Shown here: in pieces, positions 32,277-40,780 of the stretch
Layout: the number at the start of each line of letters is the position of its first letter
Numbering within the stretch: position 1 is the stretch's first letter
DNA from: Hymenobacter sp. J193
GTDB taxonomy: Bacteria > Bacteroidota > Bacteroidia > Cytophagales > Hymenobacteraceae
Direction of reading: 5' to 3'
NCBI RefSeq assembly: GCF_024700075.1
Contig: NZ_JAJONE010000001.1
Coordinates: forward strand, 4,735,001-4,799,000
DNA: 64,000 nucleotides
Notes under the pieces: generated by a model
What the model saw: the letters and a program-made list of their open reading frames with translations, nothing else
The model's database searches: none
What the model was told of the DNA's origin: nothing
Position numbers and translations under genes: made by a program

Positions 32277-33527
32277 TTAGTCCTGCAGACCCGCCGGAAT
32301 TTCGGCTTTCGAATACAGCCCTTTGGAAAGCTTGTCCTGCACGGCCTCGAAGGCCTTTATGGTCACGGCTACGTCATCTAAGCTATGCGAGGCGGTGGGG
32401 ATAAGGCGCAGCATAATAACGCCCTTAGGAACCACCGGATACACCACGATAGAGCAGAAAATACCGTGATTCTCACGCAGATCGAAGGTAATCTGGGCCG
32501 CATCGGTTATTTGTGCGCTTAACAGCACCGGCGTCACGCACGAAGTGGTAGTACCGATGTTGAAGCCCTTTTCGCGCAGGCCGCTTTGCAGGGCCCGTAC
32601 GATGGTCCAGAGGTTTTCTTTGAGCTCGGGGCGGGTGCGCAGCAGCTCCAGGCGCTTCAAAGCCCCCACTACGAGCGGCATGGGCAGGCTTTTGGCGAAA
32701 ATCTGGCTGCGCATGTTGTAGCGCAAATATTCAATTACGTTCTCGGGGCCCGCTACGAAGGCGCCAATGCTGGCCATGGACTTGGCAAACGTCGAAAAAT
32801 AAAGGTCGATACCGTCCTGTACGCCCTGTTCTTCGCCCGTGCCGGCACCCGTGGTGCCCTGTGTACCGAAGCCGTGGGCATCATCTACAAACAAACGGAA
32901 CTGGTATTTTTCCTTCAGCGCCACCACGCCGCGCAGGTTGCCCTGGTTGCCCGACATGCCGAATACGCCCTCGGTAATCACCAGAATGCCGCCGCCGGTT
33001 TCATCGATGATGCGCTGGGCGCGCTCCAGCTGCTTTTCCAGGCTCTGCATGTCGTTGTGCACGTACACGAAGCGCTTGCCCGCGTGCAGGCGTACGCCAT
33101 CGATGATGCAGGCGTGCGACTCGGCGTCGTACACAATCACGTCGTGGCGGTTTACCATAGCGTCGATGATGCTCACCACGCCCTGGTAGCCGAAGTTGAG
33201 GAGCATGCAGTCGGGCTTCATCACAAACTCAGCCAGCTCGCTTTCCAGCTGCTCGTGCAGGTTGGAGTTGCCGCTCATCATGCGGGCGCCCATGGGCAGG
33301 GCCATGCCGTACTCGGCAGCCGCGTCGGCGTCGGCTTTGCGCACCTCAGGGTGGTTGGCCAGGCCCAGGTAGTTGTTCAGGCTCCAGGTGAGCACCTCTT
33401 TGCCGCGGAAAATCATGCGGGGCTTAATCTCGCCTTCCAGCTTGGGGAAGGTAAAATAGCCGTGCGCGTAGTGCGAGTGGCTGCCCAGCGGGCCGCGGTT
33501 GGCGGCAATCTTCTCAAATAGATCCAC
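32277..33527 (-). CDS. Alpha-oxoamine synthase, probable serine palmitoyltransferase
   Basis: A 416-residue PLP enzyme of the alpha-oxoamine synthase family (KBL/BioF/HemA/SPT). Visible motifs are NNYLGLANHPEV, the His/Asp of YDAESHACIIDGVRLH, VDDAHGFGTQG and the PLP-lysine region STFAKSMASIGAF. Sphingolipid-making Bacteroidota carry an enzyme of this form that joins serine and acyl-CoA; KBL or BioF activity is not excluded. The start is GTG 33527 (VDLFEKIAANRGPLG), in line with family N-termini. Two TAnnTTTG boxes lie upstream. Confidence 0.8.
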   Translation of the reverse strand: MDLFEKIAANRGPLGSHSHYAHGYFTFPKLEGEIKPRMIFRGKEVLTWSLNNYLGLANHPEVRKADADAAAEYGMALPMGARMMSGNSNLHEQLESELAEFVMKPDCMLLNFGYQGVVSIIDAMVNRHDVIVYDAESHACIIDGVRLHAGKRFVYVHNDMQSLEKQLERAQRIIDETGGGILVITEGVFGMSGNQGNLRGVVALKEKYQFRLFVDDAHGFGTQGTTGAGTGEEQGVQDGIDLYFSTFAKSMASIGAFVAGPENVIEYLRYNMRSQIFAKSLPMPLVVGALKRLELLRTRPELKENLWTIVRALQSGLREKGFNIGTTTSCVTPVLLSAQITDAAQITFDLRENHGIFCSIVVYPVVPKGVIMLRLIPTASHSLDDVAVTIKAFEAVQDKLSKGLYSKAEIPAGLQD

Positions 33528-33596
33528 GAAGGAACGGGTTGAATGTGAAACGAAAACGAGCGGCTACGACCGAAACCCCAACCGCCGGGGAATGTG

Positions 33597-33623
33597 CAAA
33601 GTTATGGCAATCCGCAAAGGTAA
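33597..33623 (-). promoter_or_regulatory. Two candidate -7 boxes upstream of the spt-like gene
   Basis: On the minus strand TAACTTTG (33604-33597) and TACCTTTG (33623-33616) both match TAnnTTTG, 70-96 nt before the GTG start. Which is used cannot be told. Confidence 0.5.
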
Positions 33624-33709
33624 CCGTTGCCCGGCAGGCTTCCAACCTTCCGGGATTTTGCCCGGCGGGGTTGAAGGTGCCGTTGGAATGGCGTTTCTTT
33701 GTCCGTAGT

Positions 33710-33795
33710 TGTCAGTTCTACGTTGTCAGTTGTCAGGTCGATACCCACCCTAGATACTGGCACTTCTGACAACGAGAAACCGACAACTGACAACG
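33710..33795. repeat. Inverted word-repeat before accC
   Basis: CGTTGTCAGTTGTC (33721-33734) pairs perfectly with 33782-33795, 47 nt apart. The same word (GTTGTCAG) is also repeated in tandem on the left arm and as TGACAACG on the right. The right arm ends 4 bp before the accC ATG. Confidence 0.75.
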
Positions 33796-33799
33796 ATAC

Positions 33800-35311
33800 A
33801 TGAAGAAAATTACCAAGCTGCTCGTGGCCAACCGCGGCGAAATTGCGTTGCGCGTGCTGCGCTCGGCCAAAGAAATGGGCCTGCAGACCGTGGCCATCTA
33901 CTCCGAGGCCGACCGCAACGCCCTGCACGTGCGCTACGCCGATGAGGCCGTGTGCGTGGGCCCGCCCGCCAGCAAAGACAGCTACCTGCGCGGCGACAAG
34001 ATTCTGGAGGTCTGCCGCCAGCTGGGCGTCGACGCTATTCACCCGGGCTACGGCTTCCTGAGCGAAAACGCCGAGTTTGCCCGCATGGTGAAGGAAGCTG
34101 GTATCATCTTCGTGGGTCCTTCGCCGGAGGCCATGAACGTGATGGGCGATAAGCTCTCGGCCAAGCAGGCCGTGAAAGCCTACAACATTCCGCTGGTGCC
34201 GGGCACCGACGAAGCCATTTCGGACGTGGAGGAAGCCAAGCGTATTGCCGCCACGGTGGGCTTCCCCATCCTGATCAAGGCCTCGGCCGGGGGCGGCGGC
34301 AAGGGTATGCGCATCGTCAACGCCGAAAGTGAGTTTGAGGAGCAGATGCAGCTGGCCATCAACGAGGCTACCTCAGCCTTCGGCGACGGCTCGGTGTTCA
34401 TCGAGAAGTTTGTAACCGGGCCGCGCCACATCGAAATTCAGGTGCTGGGCGACGAGCACGGCAACATCGTGCACTTGTTTGAGCGCGAGTGCAGCATCCA
34501 GCGCCGCCACCAGAAGGTAATTGAGGAAGCCCCGTCGGCGGTACTCACGCCCGAGCTGCGCGCCGAAATGGGCCGCTGCGCCGTGGATGTGGCCCGGGCC
34601 TGCAACTACACCGGCGCCGGCACCGTGGAGTTCCTGCTCGACGACCAGCGCAACTTCTACTTCCTGGAGATGAATACCCGCCTGCAGGTGGAGCACCCCG
34701 TCACGGAGCAGATTACCGGCCTTGACCTGGTGAAGGAGCAGATCAAGGTGGCCCAGGGCCTGCCCCTCGCCTTCCGCCAGGAAGACCTTAGCATCAATGG
34801 GCACGCCCTGGAGCTGCGCGTGTACGCCGAGGACCCGCAGAACAACTTCCTGCCCGACATCGGTACGCTCACGACCTACGTGCGCCCTCAGGGCCCCGGC
34901 GTACGCGTGGATGACGGCTTTGAGCAGGGCATGGAAATTCCGATTCACTACGACCCTATGATTGCCAAGCTCGTTACCTTCGGGGCTACCCGCGAGGAGG
35001 CCATTGCCCGGATGCTGCGTGCCATCGACGAGTACCAGATTACGGGCATCCAAACCACGCTGGACTTTGGCCGCTACGTGCTCCAGCACCCGGCCTTCGT
35101 GAGCGGCAACTTCGACACGAACTTCATCAAGGACCACTTCACCCCCGAGAGCCTTCAGCCCGCTGCCCCCGACGAAACCACCGCCAAGCTCGCCGCCGTG
35201 CTCACGGCCATGCTGCTCGCGGAAAAGAAACCCAACGCCACTCCCGCCCCTGCCGATGCTCCGGTTGCTACCGCCTCGGCCTGGAAGCAGAACCGGCTGG
35301 GCGTGCGTTAA
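33800..35311 (+). CDS. accC: Biotin carboxylase subunit (acetyl-CoA carboxylase type)
   Basis: Carboxylates biotin on its carrier protein using ATP and bicarbonate. The 503-residue ATP-grasp enzyme has the N-terminal domain (ANRGEIALRVLRSAKEMGLQ), HPGYGFLSEN, the glycine-rich ATP loop GGGGKGM at 164-170, the catalytic region EMNTRLQVEHPVTE and the C-terminal domain. It has a ~45-residue Ala/Pro-rich tail beyond the usual 450 residues. No accB is adjacent, so it may instead serve another acyl-CoA carboxylase. Confidence 0.92.
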   Translation: MKKITKLLVANRGEIALRVLRSAKEMGLQTVAIYSEADRNALHVRYADEAVCVGPPASKDSYLRGDKILEVCRQLGVDAIHPGYGFLSENAEFARMVKEAGIIFVGPSPEAMNVMGDKLSAKQAVKAYNIPLVPGTDEAISDVEEAKRIAATVGFPILIKASAGGGGKGMRIVNAESEFEEQMQLAINEATSAFGDGSVFIEKFVTGPRHIEIQVLGDEHGNIVHLFERECSIQRRHQKVIEEAPSAVLTPELRAEMGRCAVDVARACNYTGAGTVEFLLDDQRNFYFLEMNTRLQVEHPVTEQITGLDLVKEQIKVAQGLPLAFRQEDLSINGHALELRVYAEDPQNNFLPDIGTLTTYVRPQGPGVRVDDGFEQGMEIPIHYDPMIAKLVTFGATREEAIARMLRAIDEYQITGIQTTLDFGRYVLQHPAFVSGNFDTNFIKDHFTPESLQPAAPDETTAKLAAVLTAMLLAEKKPNATPAPADAPVATASAWKQNRLGVR

Positions 35312-35334
35312 GGGAATAGTTTTTGAGAAAACAG

Positions 35335-35366
35335 AAAAACGCCCGACTGATTGGTCGGGCGTTTTC
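35335..35366 (+). terminator. Terminator of accC
   Basis: AAACGCCCGAC-TGATT-GGTCGGGCGTTTT forms a perfect stem with T-tail just after accC. Confidence 0.85.
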
Positions 35367-35378
35367 ATTGGTTTACAC

Positions 35379-35822
35379 CTAATAAATTATAAAATCCATT
35401 TTTCTAAAAGTATATCTATCAACAATTGATTCGGGTTGATACCATTTTACATCGCAGGATATTTTCGATTCATGAAACCCTTCTTCAATTATCTTATCCC
35501 TGATTCTATGTGCTACAAAATTGACTAATCTGAACTCACTATGCATAGAACCGTTGTAATACAAAACGATTCTAATATTTTTATTATCGTTTTTAACCTT
35601 GTTAATAATTTTTCTCACAGCAGCTAGCGAGTCTATAACTACACTATTGCGAGAAGCAGTAATCATATTATTCATAGGCACAACAACTTTATTATAATTA
35701 TTACGATACATAAAATTAGCACAATGAACAACCCTAGTGCATCCACTAATTGCAATAATTATTATAATCATACAAAGCGAAAATCTTCGACATATTATCT
35801 CGTAGCCGCTAGACATATTCAT
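35379..35822 (-). CDS. AT-rich predicted lipoprotein, probably foreign
   Basis: A 147-residue protein with an N-terminal hydrophobic stretch and lipobox (IIIIIAISGCTR, Cys near 28). Later segments (NIRIVLYYNGSMHSEFRLVN) suggest an alpha/beta domain similar in pattern to OmpA/peptidoglycan-associated folds, but no signature is clear. The DNA is strikingly AT-rich, with Ile/Asn/Lys codons ending in A or T, unlike every neighbour. This suggests recent acquisition. It faces the accC terminator and has an AT-rich upstream region. Confidence 0.65.
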   Translation of the reverse strand: MNMSSGYEIICRRFSLCMIIIIIAISGCTRVVHCANFMYRNNYNKVVVPMNNMITASRNSVVIDSLAAVRKIINKVKNDNKNIRIVLYYNGSMHSEFRLVNFVAHRIRDKIIEEGFHESKISCDVKWYQPESIVDRYTFRKMDFIIY

Positions 35823-35900
35823 TCAAGTTAATACCACACAAAAAAGCAGGAAATTTTCAAAATACTTTAACAGATTTTCCGTAACACAGTGAACAAATCA

Positions 35901-36338
35901 TCACGCTAGCAGCCGCGCCTGGTGGGCGGCGTTAATCAAGGCTGGGGCGTTTTTGAGGGTGGCCAGCACTACTTCCTTGGCGGCTTGCTGCAGCTCGTCG
36001 CGGCTGAGGTCGCGGGCTTCTTCGCGCACCAGCTCCGAGAGGGCTTGAAAGGCAAATTGCAGCTTCTGCCGCCGGGGCCGCTCAGCCCGGATTTCCTGGC
36101 GCACCTCCGCAAAGTGGGCCTGGATTTTCAGGCGCCGCAGATGAAACACCGAGTCGCTGCACACCTGGGGCTGGATGGCATCTAGGAGCTTGAGCAGGGG
36201 CAGCAGCTGGGTGGCGGTGGTAGCGGCCGTCCCTACCAGACGCTGACGGCGGCCGGGGTTGGGAACAGCAGCTGGATGGGTTGATTCTGACTCTGCAGCA
36301 GGTATAGACGACGACATAAACCGGGTTACGGAAAACAT
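35901..36338 (-). CDS. Helical hypothetical protein
   Basis: A 145-residue soluble, mostly helical protein. The N-terminus is low-complexity (SSSIPAAESESTHPAAVPNP), followed by long charged helices (LRRLKIQAHFAEVRQEIRAE; FAFQALSELVREEARDLSRD). No known family. Codon use is GC-rich like the chromosome. ATG 36338 is the first start; Met 8 is an alternative. Confidence 0.55.
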   Translation of the reverse strand: MFSVTRFMSSSIPAAESESTHPAAVPNPGRRQRLVGTAATTATQLLPLLKLLDAIQPQVCSDSVFHLRRLKIQAHFAEVRQEIRAERPRRQKLQFAFQALSELVREEARDLSRDELQQAAKEVVLATLKNAPALINAAHQARLLA

Positions 36339-36415
36339 GAGGCGCGTAATTTTAAGCCTAAGGTAAGTAGTTAGTGAGTGGTAAAGTGATGACGCTTGCT
36401 CCTATACAAACGACA

Positions 36416-37075
36416 TTACCGGTACCCGTTGACAAGCACCGCAGGCGGTGAGGTCAGCCAGCGGCGCAGCGCCCAGTGCGTAGGTAAGTAAACCACCACT
36501 AATAGCGTCAGCATCCAGCCTACCAGGTAAAGCGGCGCGGGCAGCCACGTTTGGGGGTGAGCATCATCAAAACCGAACACGTAGTTGATATTGACGGGAA
36601 TCTTGGGGTCGGGCACCGCGGCTCCGGCTGGCGGCAGCCAGAAGTAAGCTATCAGGCACAGGGCCCAGGCCAGCAGCGTCCAGGCGGGCAGGGCGCGCCG
36701 GTCGTAGCCCAGACGCTTCACCAAGAACACCAGCAGAAAGGGCAGCCAGCCGTGAAAAAACGAGAGGCCGCGCAAAAACAACGAGCGGTTGGCATCGAAC
36801 ATGTACGACGTCATGCCCAGCAGGTGGTGCCCCGTGAGCTCCCCCACAAAATCGATGCACCACAGTACCTGGGGCAGCAGTATCCCCACGGCCGCCATCG
36901 AGGCAAGCAAGCGGCGCTCCGTCCAGATACTAATCAGACACAGCAGCAGCGACACGTCGCAGAAATACAGGAAGTTGGTGGGGCCGTAGTTGAACCAGTA
37001 CACGGGCACCATGATCAGCAAAAACGCAGAAAATGCCAGTTTTAAGAGGAATGGCAAGCGAGCAGCAGGTTTCAT
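36416..37075 (-). CDS. Multi-pass membrane protein, function unknown
   Basis: A 219-residue integral membrane protein with about six hydrophobic segments, including LLKLAFSAFLLIMVPVYWF near 8-27 and LYLVGWMLTLLVVVYLP near 183-200. A conserved-looking luminal section NYGPTNFLYFCDVSLLL contains several aromatic and polar residues. I do not recognise a named family. ATG 37075 is preferred over 37090. The 453-bp gap upstream holds AT-rich DNA with a 12-bp direct repeat. Confidence 0.65.
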   Translation of the reverse strand: MKPAARLPFLLKLAFSAFLLIMVPVYWFNYGPTNFLYFCDVSLLLCLISIWTERRLLASMAAVGILLPQVLWCIDFVGELTGHHLLGMTSYMFDANRSLFLRGLSFFHGWLPFLLVFLVKRLGYDRRALPAWTLLAWALCLIAYFWLPPAGAAVPDPKIPVNINYVFGFDDAHPQTWLPAPLYLVGWMLTLLVVVYLPTHWALRRWLTSPPAVLVNGYR

Positions 37076-37528
37076 AGAGGTAGAAAACACGTGAGACGAT
37101 TATCAGACAGCTTCTCCTCGGCCGGTAGCCCGTTGGGGCCGTTTCCCGAAGAGGATGCCCGAAATAGCGCATCGATAAGCACTCCACCAGTTCAGTTTGT
37201 CTAAAAATCAGACTTTTAGTTTGATTATAAATCGCCCATAGGCCTTTGGAAACTCATTTCATACTGTTTCTATCAGACTTTTAAATATACCCCACTTGGC
37301 AGCGTTGAGTCAGTATTCCTCTCCAGTGCGCAGCCGAAACCCCTGCTTTACTACTAAGTACCTGGTGTGGCTGAGATAATGAAGTTGCTTAAGCCGCCCG
37401 CTACCCAGACCGATTGCAGGCGCATGGCAGTGAATCCAGGGGGTGCTTGCACACTCCTACTGGTAACCCCTAAAATACCAGCAGCCCGACCTGGGGCCGG
37501 GCTGCCAGTGTGCAAGTGGGTACGTAGG
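37076..37528. other. Gene-poor gap with AT-rich direct repeat and a weak terminator
   Basis: No convincing gene. ATCAGACTTTTA occurs twice, at 37207-37218 and 37272-37283, within AT-rich DNA likely to hold the promoter of the membrane-protein gene. The first copy overlaps a palindrome (CTAAAAATCAGACTTTTAG). At 37482-37507 a GC hairpin (CAGCCCG/CGGGCTG) lies just after bshB1 and could end it. Confidence 0.5.
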
Positions 37529-38248
37529 CTAAAATAACTGCGTTATATCCCGAACGCCGATGGGGCGCTCCACGGTGAAGCCTTCGCCAAACTCCACGCC
37601 CACGGCGTGGCCGAACTCGCGGGCCCGGCCTTCCATGAAGTGCCAGAACTCCGGGGAAGAAATATGGGTGTGCGGCTGCCCGTCGGCGGCTACGTTGAAC
37701 TGGGAGGCATAGGCGGCCACCGAGTCACGCTTCGTTTGCCAGTGCGCGGAAATATCCACTACGAAATCGGGCTTGATATAGCGGTCCTGGATGAAGTGGT
37801 ACACCTGCTTCGGGCGCCAGGCTTCCTGGGGCTGGCCGTCGTCGCCGAGGGTTTCAATCATCTTCAGGCCGGCCAGAAAGCAGGCGTCGGAGGCCAGCTG
37901 GGAGCCCCGGCCATGGTCGGGGTGTCGGTCGTGCACGGCGTTGCAGAGCACGATATCGGGCTGGTAGCGGCGCACGGCGGCCACGATGGGCAACTGGTGT
38001 TCCCGGTCGTTGCGGAAAAACCCGTCGGGCAGGCCCAGGTTTTCGCGGGCCTGAATACCGAGCACGAGGGCCGCGTCGGCGGCTTCCTGGGCCCGGGTAG
38101 CGGCCGAGCCGCGGGTACCCAGCTCCCCGCGCGTGAGGTCCACGATGCCTACCTTTTTGCCTTGCGCAACCGCGGCCGCAATAGTGCCTCCGCAGCACAG
38201 CTCGGCGTCGTCGGGGTGCGAGGCCAGTACCAGTATATCGAGTTTCAT
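37529..38248 (-). CDS. bshB1: Bacillithiol biosynthesis deacetylase BshB1
   Basis: Removes the acetyl group from GlcNAc-malate on the way to bacillithiol. The 239-residue LmbE/PIG-L family protein has the metal-binding HPDDAE near residue 11, LTRGELGTRG, and NAVHDRHPDHGRGS with the second zinc histidine pair. These match BshB1 rather than other LmbE members. ATG 38248 is preferred; the longer frame lies in repeat DNA. No other bsh gene is in the window. Confidence 0.9.
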   Translation of the reverse strand: MKLDILVLASHPDDAELCCGGTIAAAVAQGKKVGIVDLTRGELGTRGSAATRAQEAADAALVLGIQARENLGLPDGFFRNDREHQLPIVAAVRRYQPDIVLCNAVHDRHPDHGRGSQLASDACFLAGLKMIETLGDDGQPQEAWRPKQVYHFIQDRYIKPDFVVDISAHWQTKRDSVAAYASQFNVAADGQPHTHISSPEFWHFMEGRAREFGHAVGVEFGEGFTVERPIGVRDITQLF

Positions 38249-38265
38249 TGGGTGGGAAGTTGGGT

Positions 38266-38400
38266 CTTGGGGGCTTAGGGTCTTGGGGGCTTGGTTGATG
38301 TTCAACGAAACATTGCTTTCAGGAATATCAACTAAGGTCCTAAGTCCCCAAGTCCCTACTGACGTCGTTGCACGGAAACCAAGGCCCTAAGTCCCCAGGG
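38266..38400. repeat. Inverted word-repeat between M23 gene and bshB1
   Basis: Iterated words CTTGGGGGCTTAGGGT (38266-38293) on the left are answered by the complementary CTAAGTCCCCAAGTCC and CCCTAAGTCCCCAGGG on the right (38332-38400). The right arm ends 2 bp from the M23 stop; the left starts 17 bp from the bshB1 ATG. Confidence 0.75.
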
Positions 38401-38402
38401 CT

Positions 38403-39518
38403 CTATTTTATTCGAATGGTGCGGCCAATGCGCAGGGTGCCGAGGCCGCTGTTAAGGCGGCGAATCTGGGCCTGCGACACGCCGTACTTCTGAGCAATGC
38501 CCGACACCGTGTCGCCGGAGCGGATGCGGTGCGTGACGGTACGGCGGGCCGCTACGGGCGCGTGCCGCTTGGCGGCGGCGCGGGCCCGTAGGGCCTTGTT
38601 GTAGTAATTGAACAGGGCCGAGGTAATCTGGAAATTGTCGCCGCGCAGCTTGTAGTCGGGGAAGTTATACATCTGCTCCGGGTCGATGGGGTTGCCCTCG
38701 TAGCGCACCTCAAAGTGCAGGTGCGAGCCGGTGCTGCGGCCAGTGCTGCCCCCGCGCCCAATCAGCTGCCCGGCCTTCACAAAGGTGCCCGGCGTGACCA
38801 GGGACTTCTGCAGATGGCCGTAGAGGGTTTCCACGCCGTTGTAGTGGCGCACCAGGATGTAGTTGCCGTAGCCCGAGCCGTCCCACTTCACAATGCGCAC
38901 CACCCCGTCGAATACGGCCTTCACCGAGTCGCCGGTTTCCAGGTCCAGATCCACGCCGTAGTGCCAGCGGTAGCCCCGGAAGCCGAAGTCGGACGTCAGG
39001 GGCGTTTCCGTCAGGGGCATTTTGCTGAAGCGCTGCTTTTCGGGCTCCACCAGCCGCAGGTTCAGCGTGTCCTTGATACGGCGGCCATCTACCCGATAGG
39101 GGTTGATGTTGCGCGTGTCCCAGATGGCATAGTAGCCGGCCACCTTAATCCAGGAAGAATCAATCAGCACCTCATCCGACACTTCCACAATCTGCTGCTC
39201 ACCCTCGTCCAGCGTAGTCGTGTCCTCGCTCACGATGGACAGCTTCTTGGCCGGATTAAAGTAAATAGACTTCGATGCCTCCGAATCATCATCGGGCAGA
39301 TCTTCGGTCTTGATGAGCACGGTGGTGTCGGGGCGCACGTAGCGAATGGTGGGCGACTTGAACTTGAAGAAGTCCTTGCGCTTCCCGGAGGAGCTGCCCT
39401 TGGCACGGGGCTGCGTGGTGCGGCGGCGCTGGGCCTGCGCCTCTTCGGGGCGGGCCACGAGCAGCAGCAGGCACACAAGCAGCCCGAGCCAGGAAATTAC
39501 TTTAGTCGGCAAATGCAA
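38403..39518 (-). CDS. M23 family metallopeptidase with LysM domain
   Basis: A 371-residue exported cell-wall endopeptidase. It has a signal peptide (about 1-29, EEAQAQ), an N-terminal domain, a LytM/M23 catalytic domain with zinc ligands in WHYGVDLD and HLHFEVRY, and a C-terminal LysM motif (THRIRSGDTVSGIAQKYGVS) that binds peptidoglycan. The start is a TTG at 39518: the frame has no ATG before the signal peptide and an in-frame stop lies just upstream. Confidence 0.9.
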   Translation of the reverse strand: MHLPTKVISWLGLLVCLLLLVARPEEAQAQRRRTTQPRAKGSSSGKRKDFFKFKSPTIRYVRPDTTVLIKTEDLPDDDSEASKSIYFNPAKKLSIVSEDTTTLDEGEQQIVEVSDEVLIDSSWIKVAGYYAIWDTRNINPYRVDGRRIKDTLNLRLVEPEKQRFSKMPLTETPLTSDFGFRGYRWHYGVDLDLETGDSVKAVFDGVVRIVKWDGSGYGNYILVRHYNGVETLYGHLQKSLVTPGTFVKAGQLIGRGGSTGRSTGSHLHFEVRYEGNPIDPEQMYNFPDYKLRGDNFQITSALFNYYNKALRARAAAKRHAPVAARRTVTHRIRSGDTVSGIAQKYGVSQAQIRRLNSGLGTLRIGRTIRIK

Positions 39519-39527
39519 CAGGATTTA

Positions 39528-39663
39528 AAGATTGAGCTATGAGCTAATAGCAACGAGCCAGCCTTTTTCCGGGCAAGACAATTCCTATCAACCCCTAATG
39601 GTTTGCTCTGAGCCATTTTTCATCCGGCAAAGCTAACAGCCAACCGCTAACGGCTAGAAGCTA
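39528..39663. repeat. Weak inverted word-repeat between trxB and M23 gene
   Basis: GAGCTATGAGCTAATAGC (39534-39551) is matched loosely by GCTAACAGC, GCTAACGGC and AAGCTACGC words at 39632-39666. Pairing is much weaker than at the other loci. Confidence 0.4.
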
Positions 39664-39666
39664 CGC

Positions 39667-40614
39667 TTAGTGCAGGTCCTTGGCAGCCAGGTAGCGCTCC
39701 GCGTCCAGGGCGGCCATGCAGCCGGTGCCGGCGGCCGTCACGGCCTGGCGGTAGGTGTAGTCCTGCACGTCGCCGCAGGCAAACACGCCGTCCACGTTGG
39801 TTTTGCTGGTGCCGGGAATAGTCTTCAGGTAGCCCTGCTCGTCGTGGTGCAGGTAGGGCTGGAAAATCTTGGAGTTCGGCTCGTGCCCGATGGCCACGAA
39901 GAAACCATGAATGGCAATTTCGCGGGTTTCGTGGGTCAGCACGTTTTTCACGCGCACGCCTTCCACGGCGTGCTCACCCAGGATTTCGTCTGTTACCGTA
40001 TTCCAGAGGATTTCAATCTTGGGGTTGTCCTCCACGCGCTTCTGCATGATGCGGGACGCACGCATCTCCCCTTTCCGCACCAGCATGTACACCTTGTTGC
40101 ACAGGTTGGCCAAGTAAGTGGCTTCCTCGGCGGCCGTATCGCCGGCGCCCACAATGGCCACGTCCTTGCCCCGGTAAAAGAACCCGTCGCACACGGCGCA
40201 GGCCGATACGCCCGAGCCGTTCAGGCGCTGCTCCGACGGAATGCCCAGCCACTTGGCCGAGGCTCCGGTAGCCAGAATCACGGCATCGGCCGTCAGCTCA
40301 ATCTTCTCGTCAATCGTGACGCGGTGCGGCTGGCCTGAGAAGTCAACGCTGGTAGCCAGTCCGTAGCGGATATCGGTACCGAAACGGGCAGCCTGCTTTT
40401 TCAAGTCTTCCATCATTTCTGGCCCCATGATGCCATCGGGGTAGCCGGGAAAGTTCTCTACGTCGTTGGTGATGGTGAGCTGCCCGCCGGGCTGCAGCCC
40501 CTGGTACATCACGGGTTGCATGTTGGCACGGGCCGCATAAATGGCTGCGGTATAGCCCGCTGGGCCCGAACCGATAATCAGACACTTTACGTGTTCCGGG
40601 GTGGTATTTTCCAT
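39667..40614 (-). CDS. trxB: Thioredoxin reductase
   Basis: Reduces thioredoxin with NADPH and FAD. The 315-residue protein has the FAD-binding GSGPAG at 15-20, the redox-active CAVC at 139-142 (SACAVCDGFF), the NADPH-binding GAGDTAAEEA and the C-terminal FACGDVQDYTYRQAVTAAG. Length and order are typical. A TACCTTTG box lies 56 nt upstream. Confidence 0.96.
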   Translation of the reverse strand: MENTTPEHVKCLIIGSGPAGYTAAIYAARANMQPVMYQGLQPGGQLTITNDVENFPGYPDGIMGPEMMEDLKKQAARFGTDIRYGLATSVDFSGQPHRVTIDEKIELTADAVILATGASAKWLGIPSEQRLNGSGVSACAVCDGFFYRGKDVAIVGAGDTAAEEATYLANLCNKVYMLVRKGEMRASRIMQKRVEDNPKIEILWNTVTDEILGEHAVEGVRVKNVLTHETREIAIHGFFVAIGHEPNSKIFQPYLHHDEQGYLKTIPGTSKTNVDGVFACGDVQDYTYRQAVTAAGTGCMAALDAERYLAAKDLH

Positions 40615-40669
40615 GAGAAAGAAGCGCCGGGCCTGCGCCAGGCGGCGTGTAGCGTGAAGGGGAGAAATG

Positions 40670-40677
40670 CAAAGGTA
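40670..40677 (-). promoter_or_regulatory. Candidate -7 box TACCTTTG of trxB
   Basis: The minus strand reads TACCTTTG, matching the Bacteroidota -7 consensus, 56 nt upstream of the trxB ATG. Confidence 0.5.
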
Positions 40678-40727
40678 ACAGTACCGACGGGCTTGTTCCG
40701 AGCGGCGCCAAGCTGCCCCTGACTACA

Positions 40728-40763
40728 ACAAAAAACCCCAACTATCAGGCCGGGGTTTTTTGT
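40728..40763 (-). terminator. Terminator of the sigma factor gene
   Basis: ACAAAAAACCCC (40728-40739) pairs perfectly with GGGGTTTTTTGT (40752-40763). It lies 17 bp after the rpoD stop; T-tracts on both strands. Confidence 0.85.
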
Positions 40764-40780
40764 TACAGGGGTAGAAAAAC

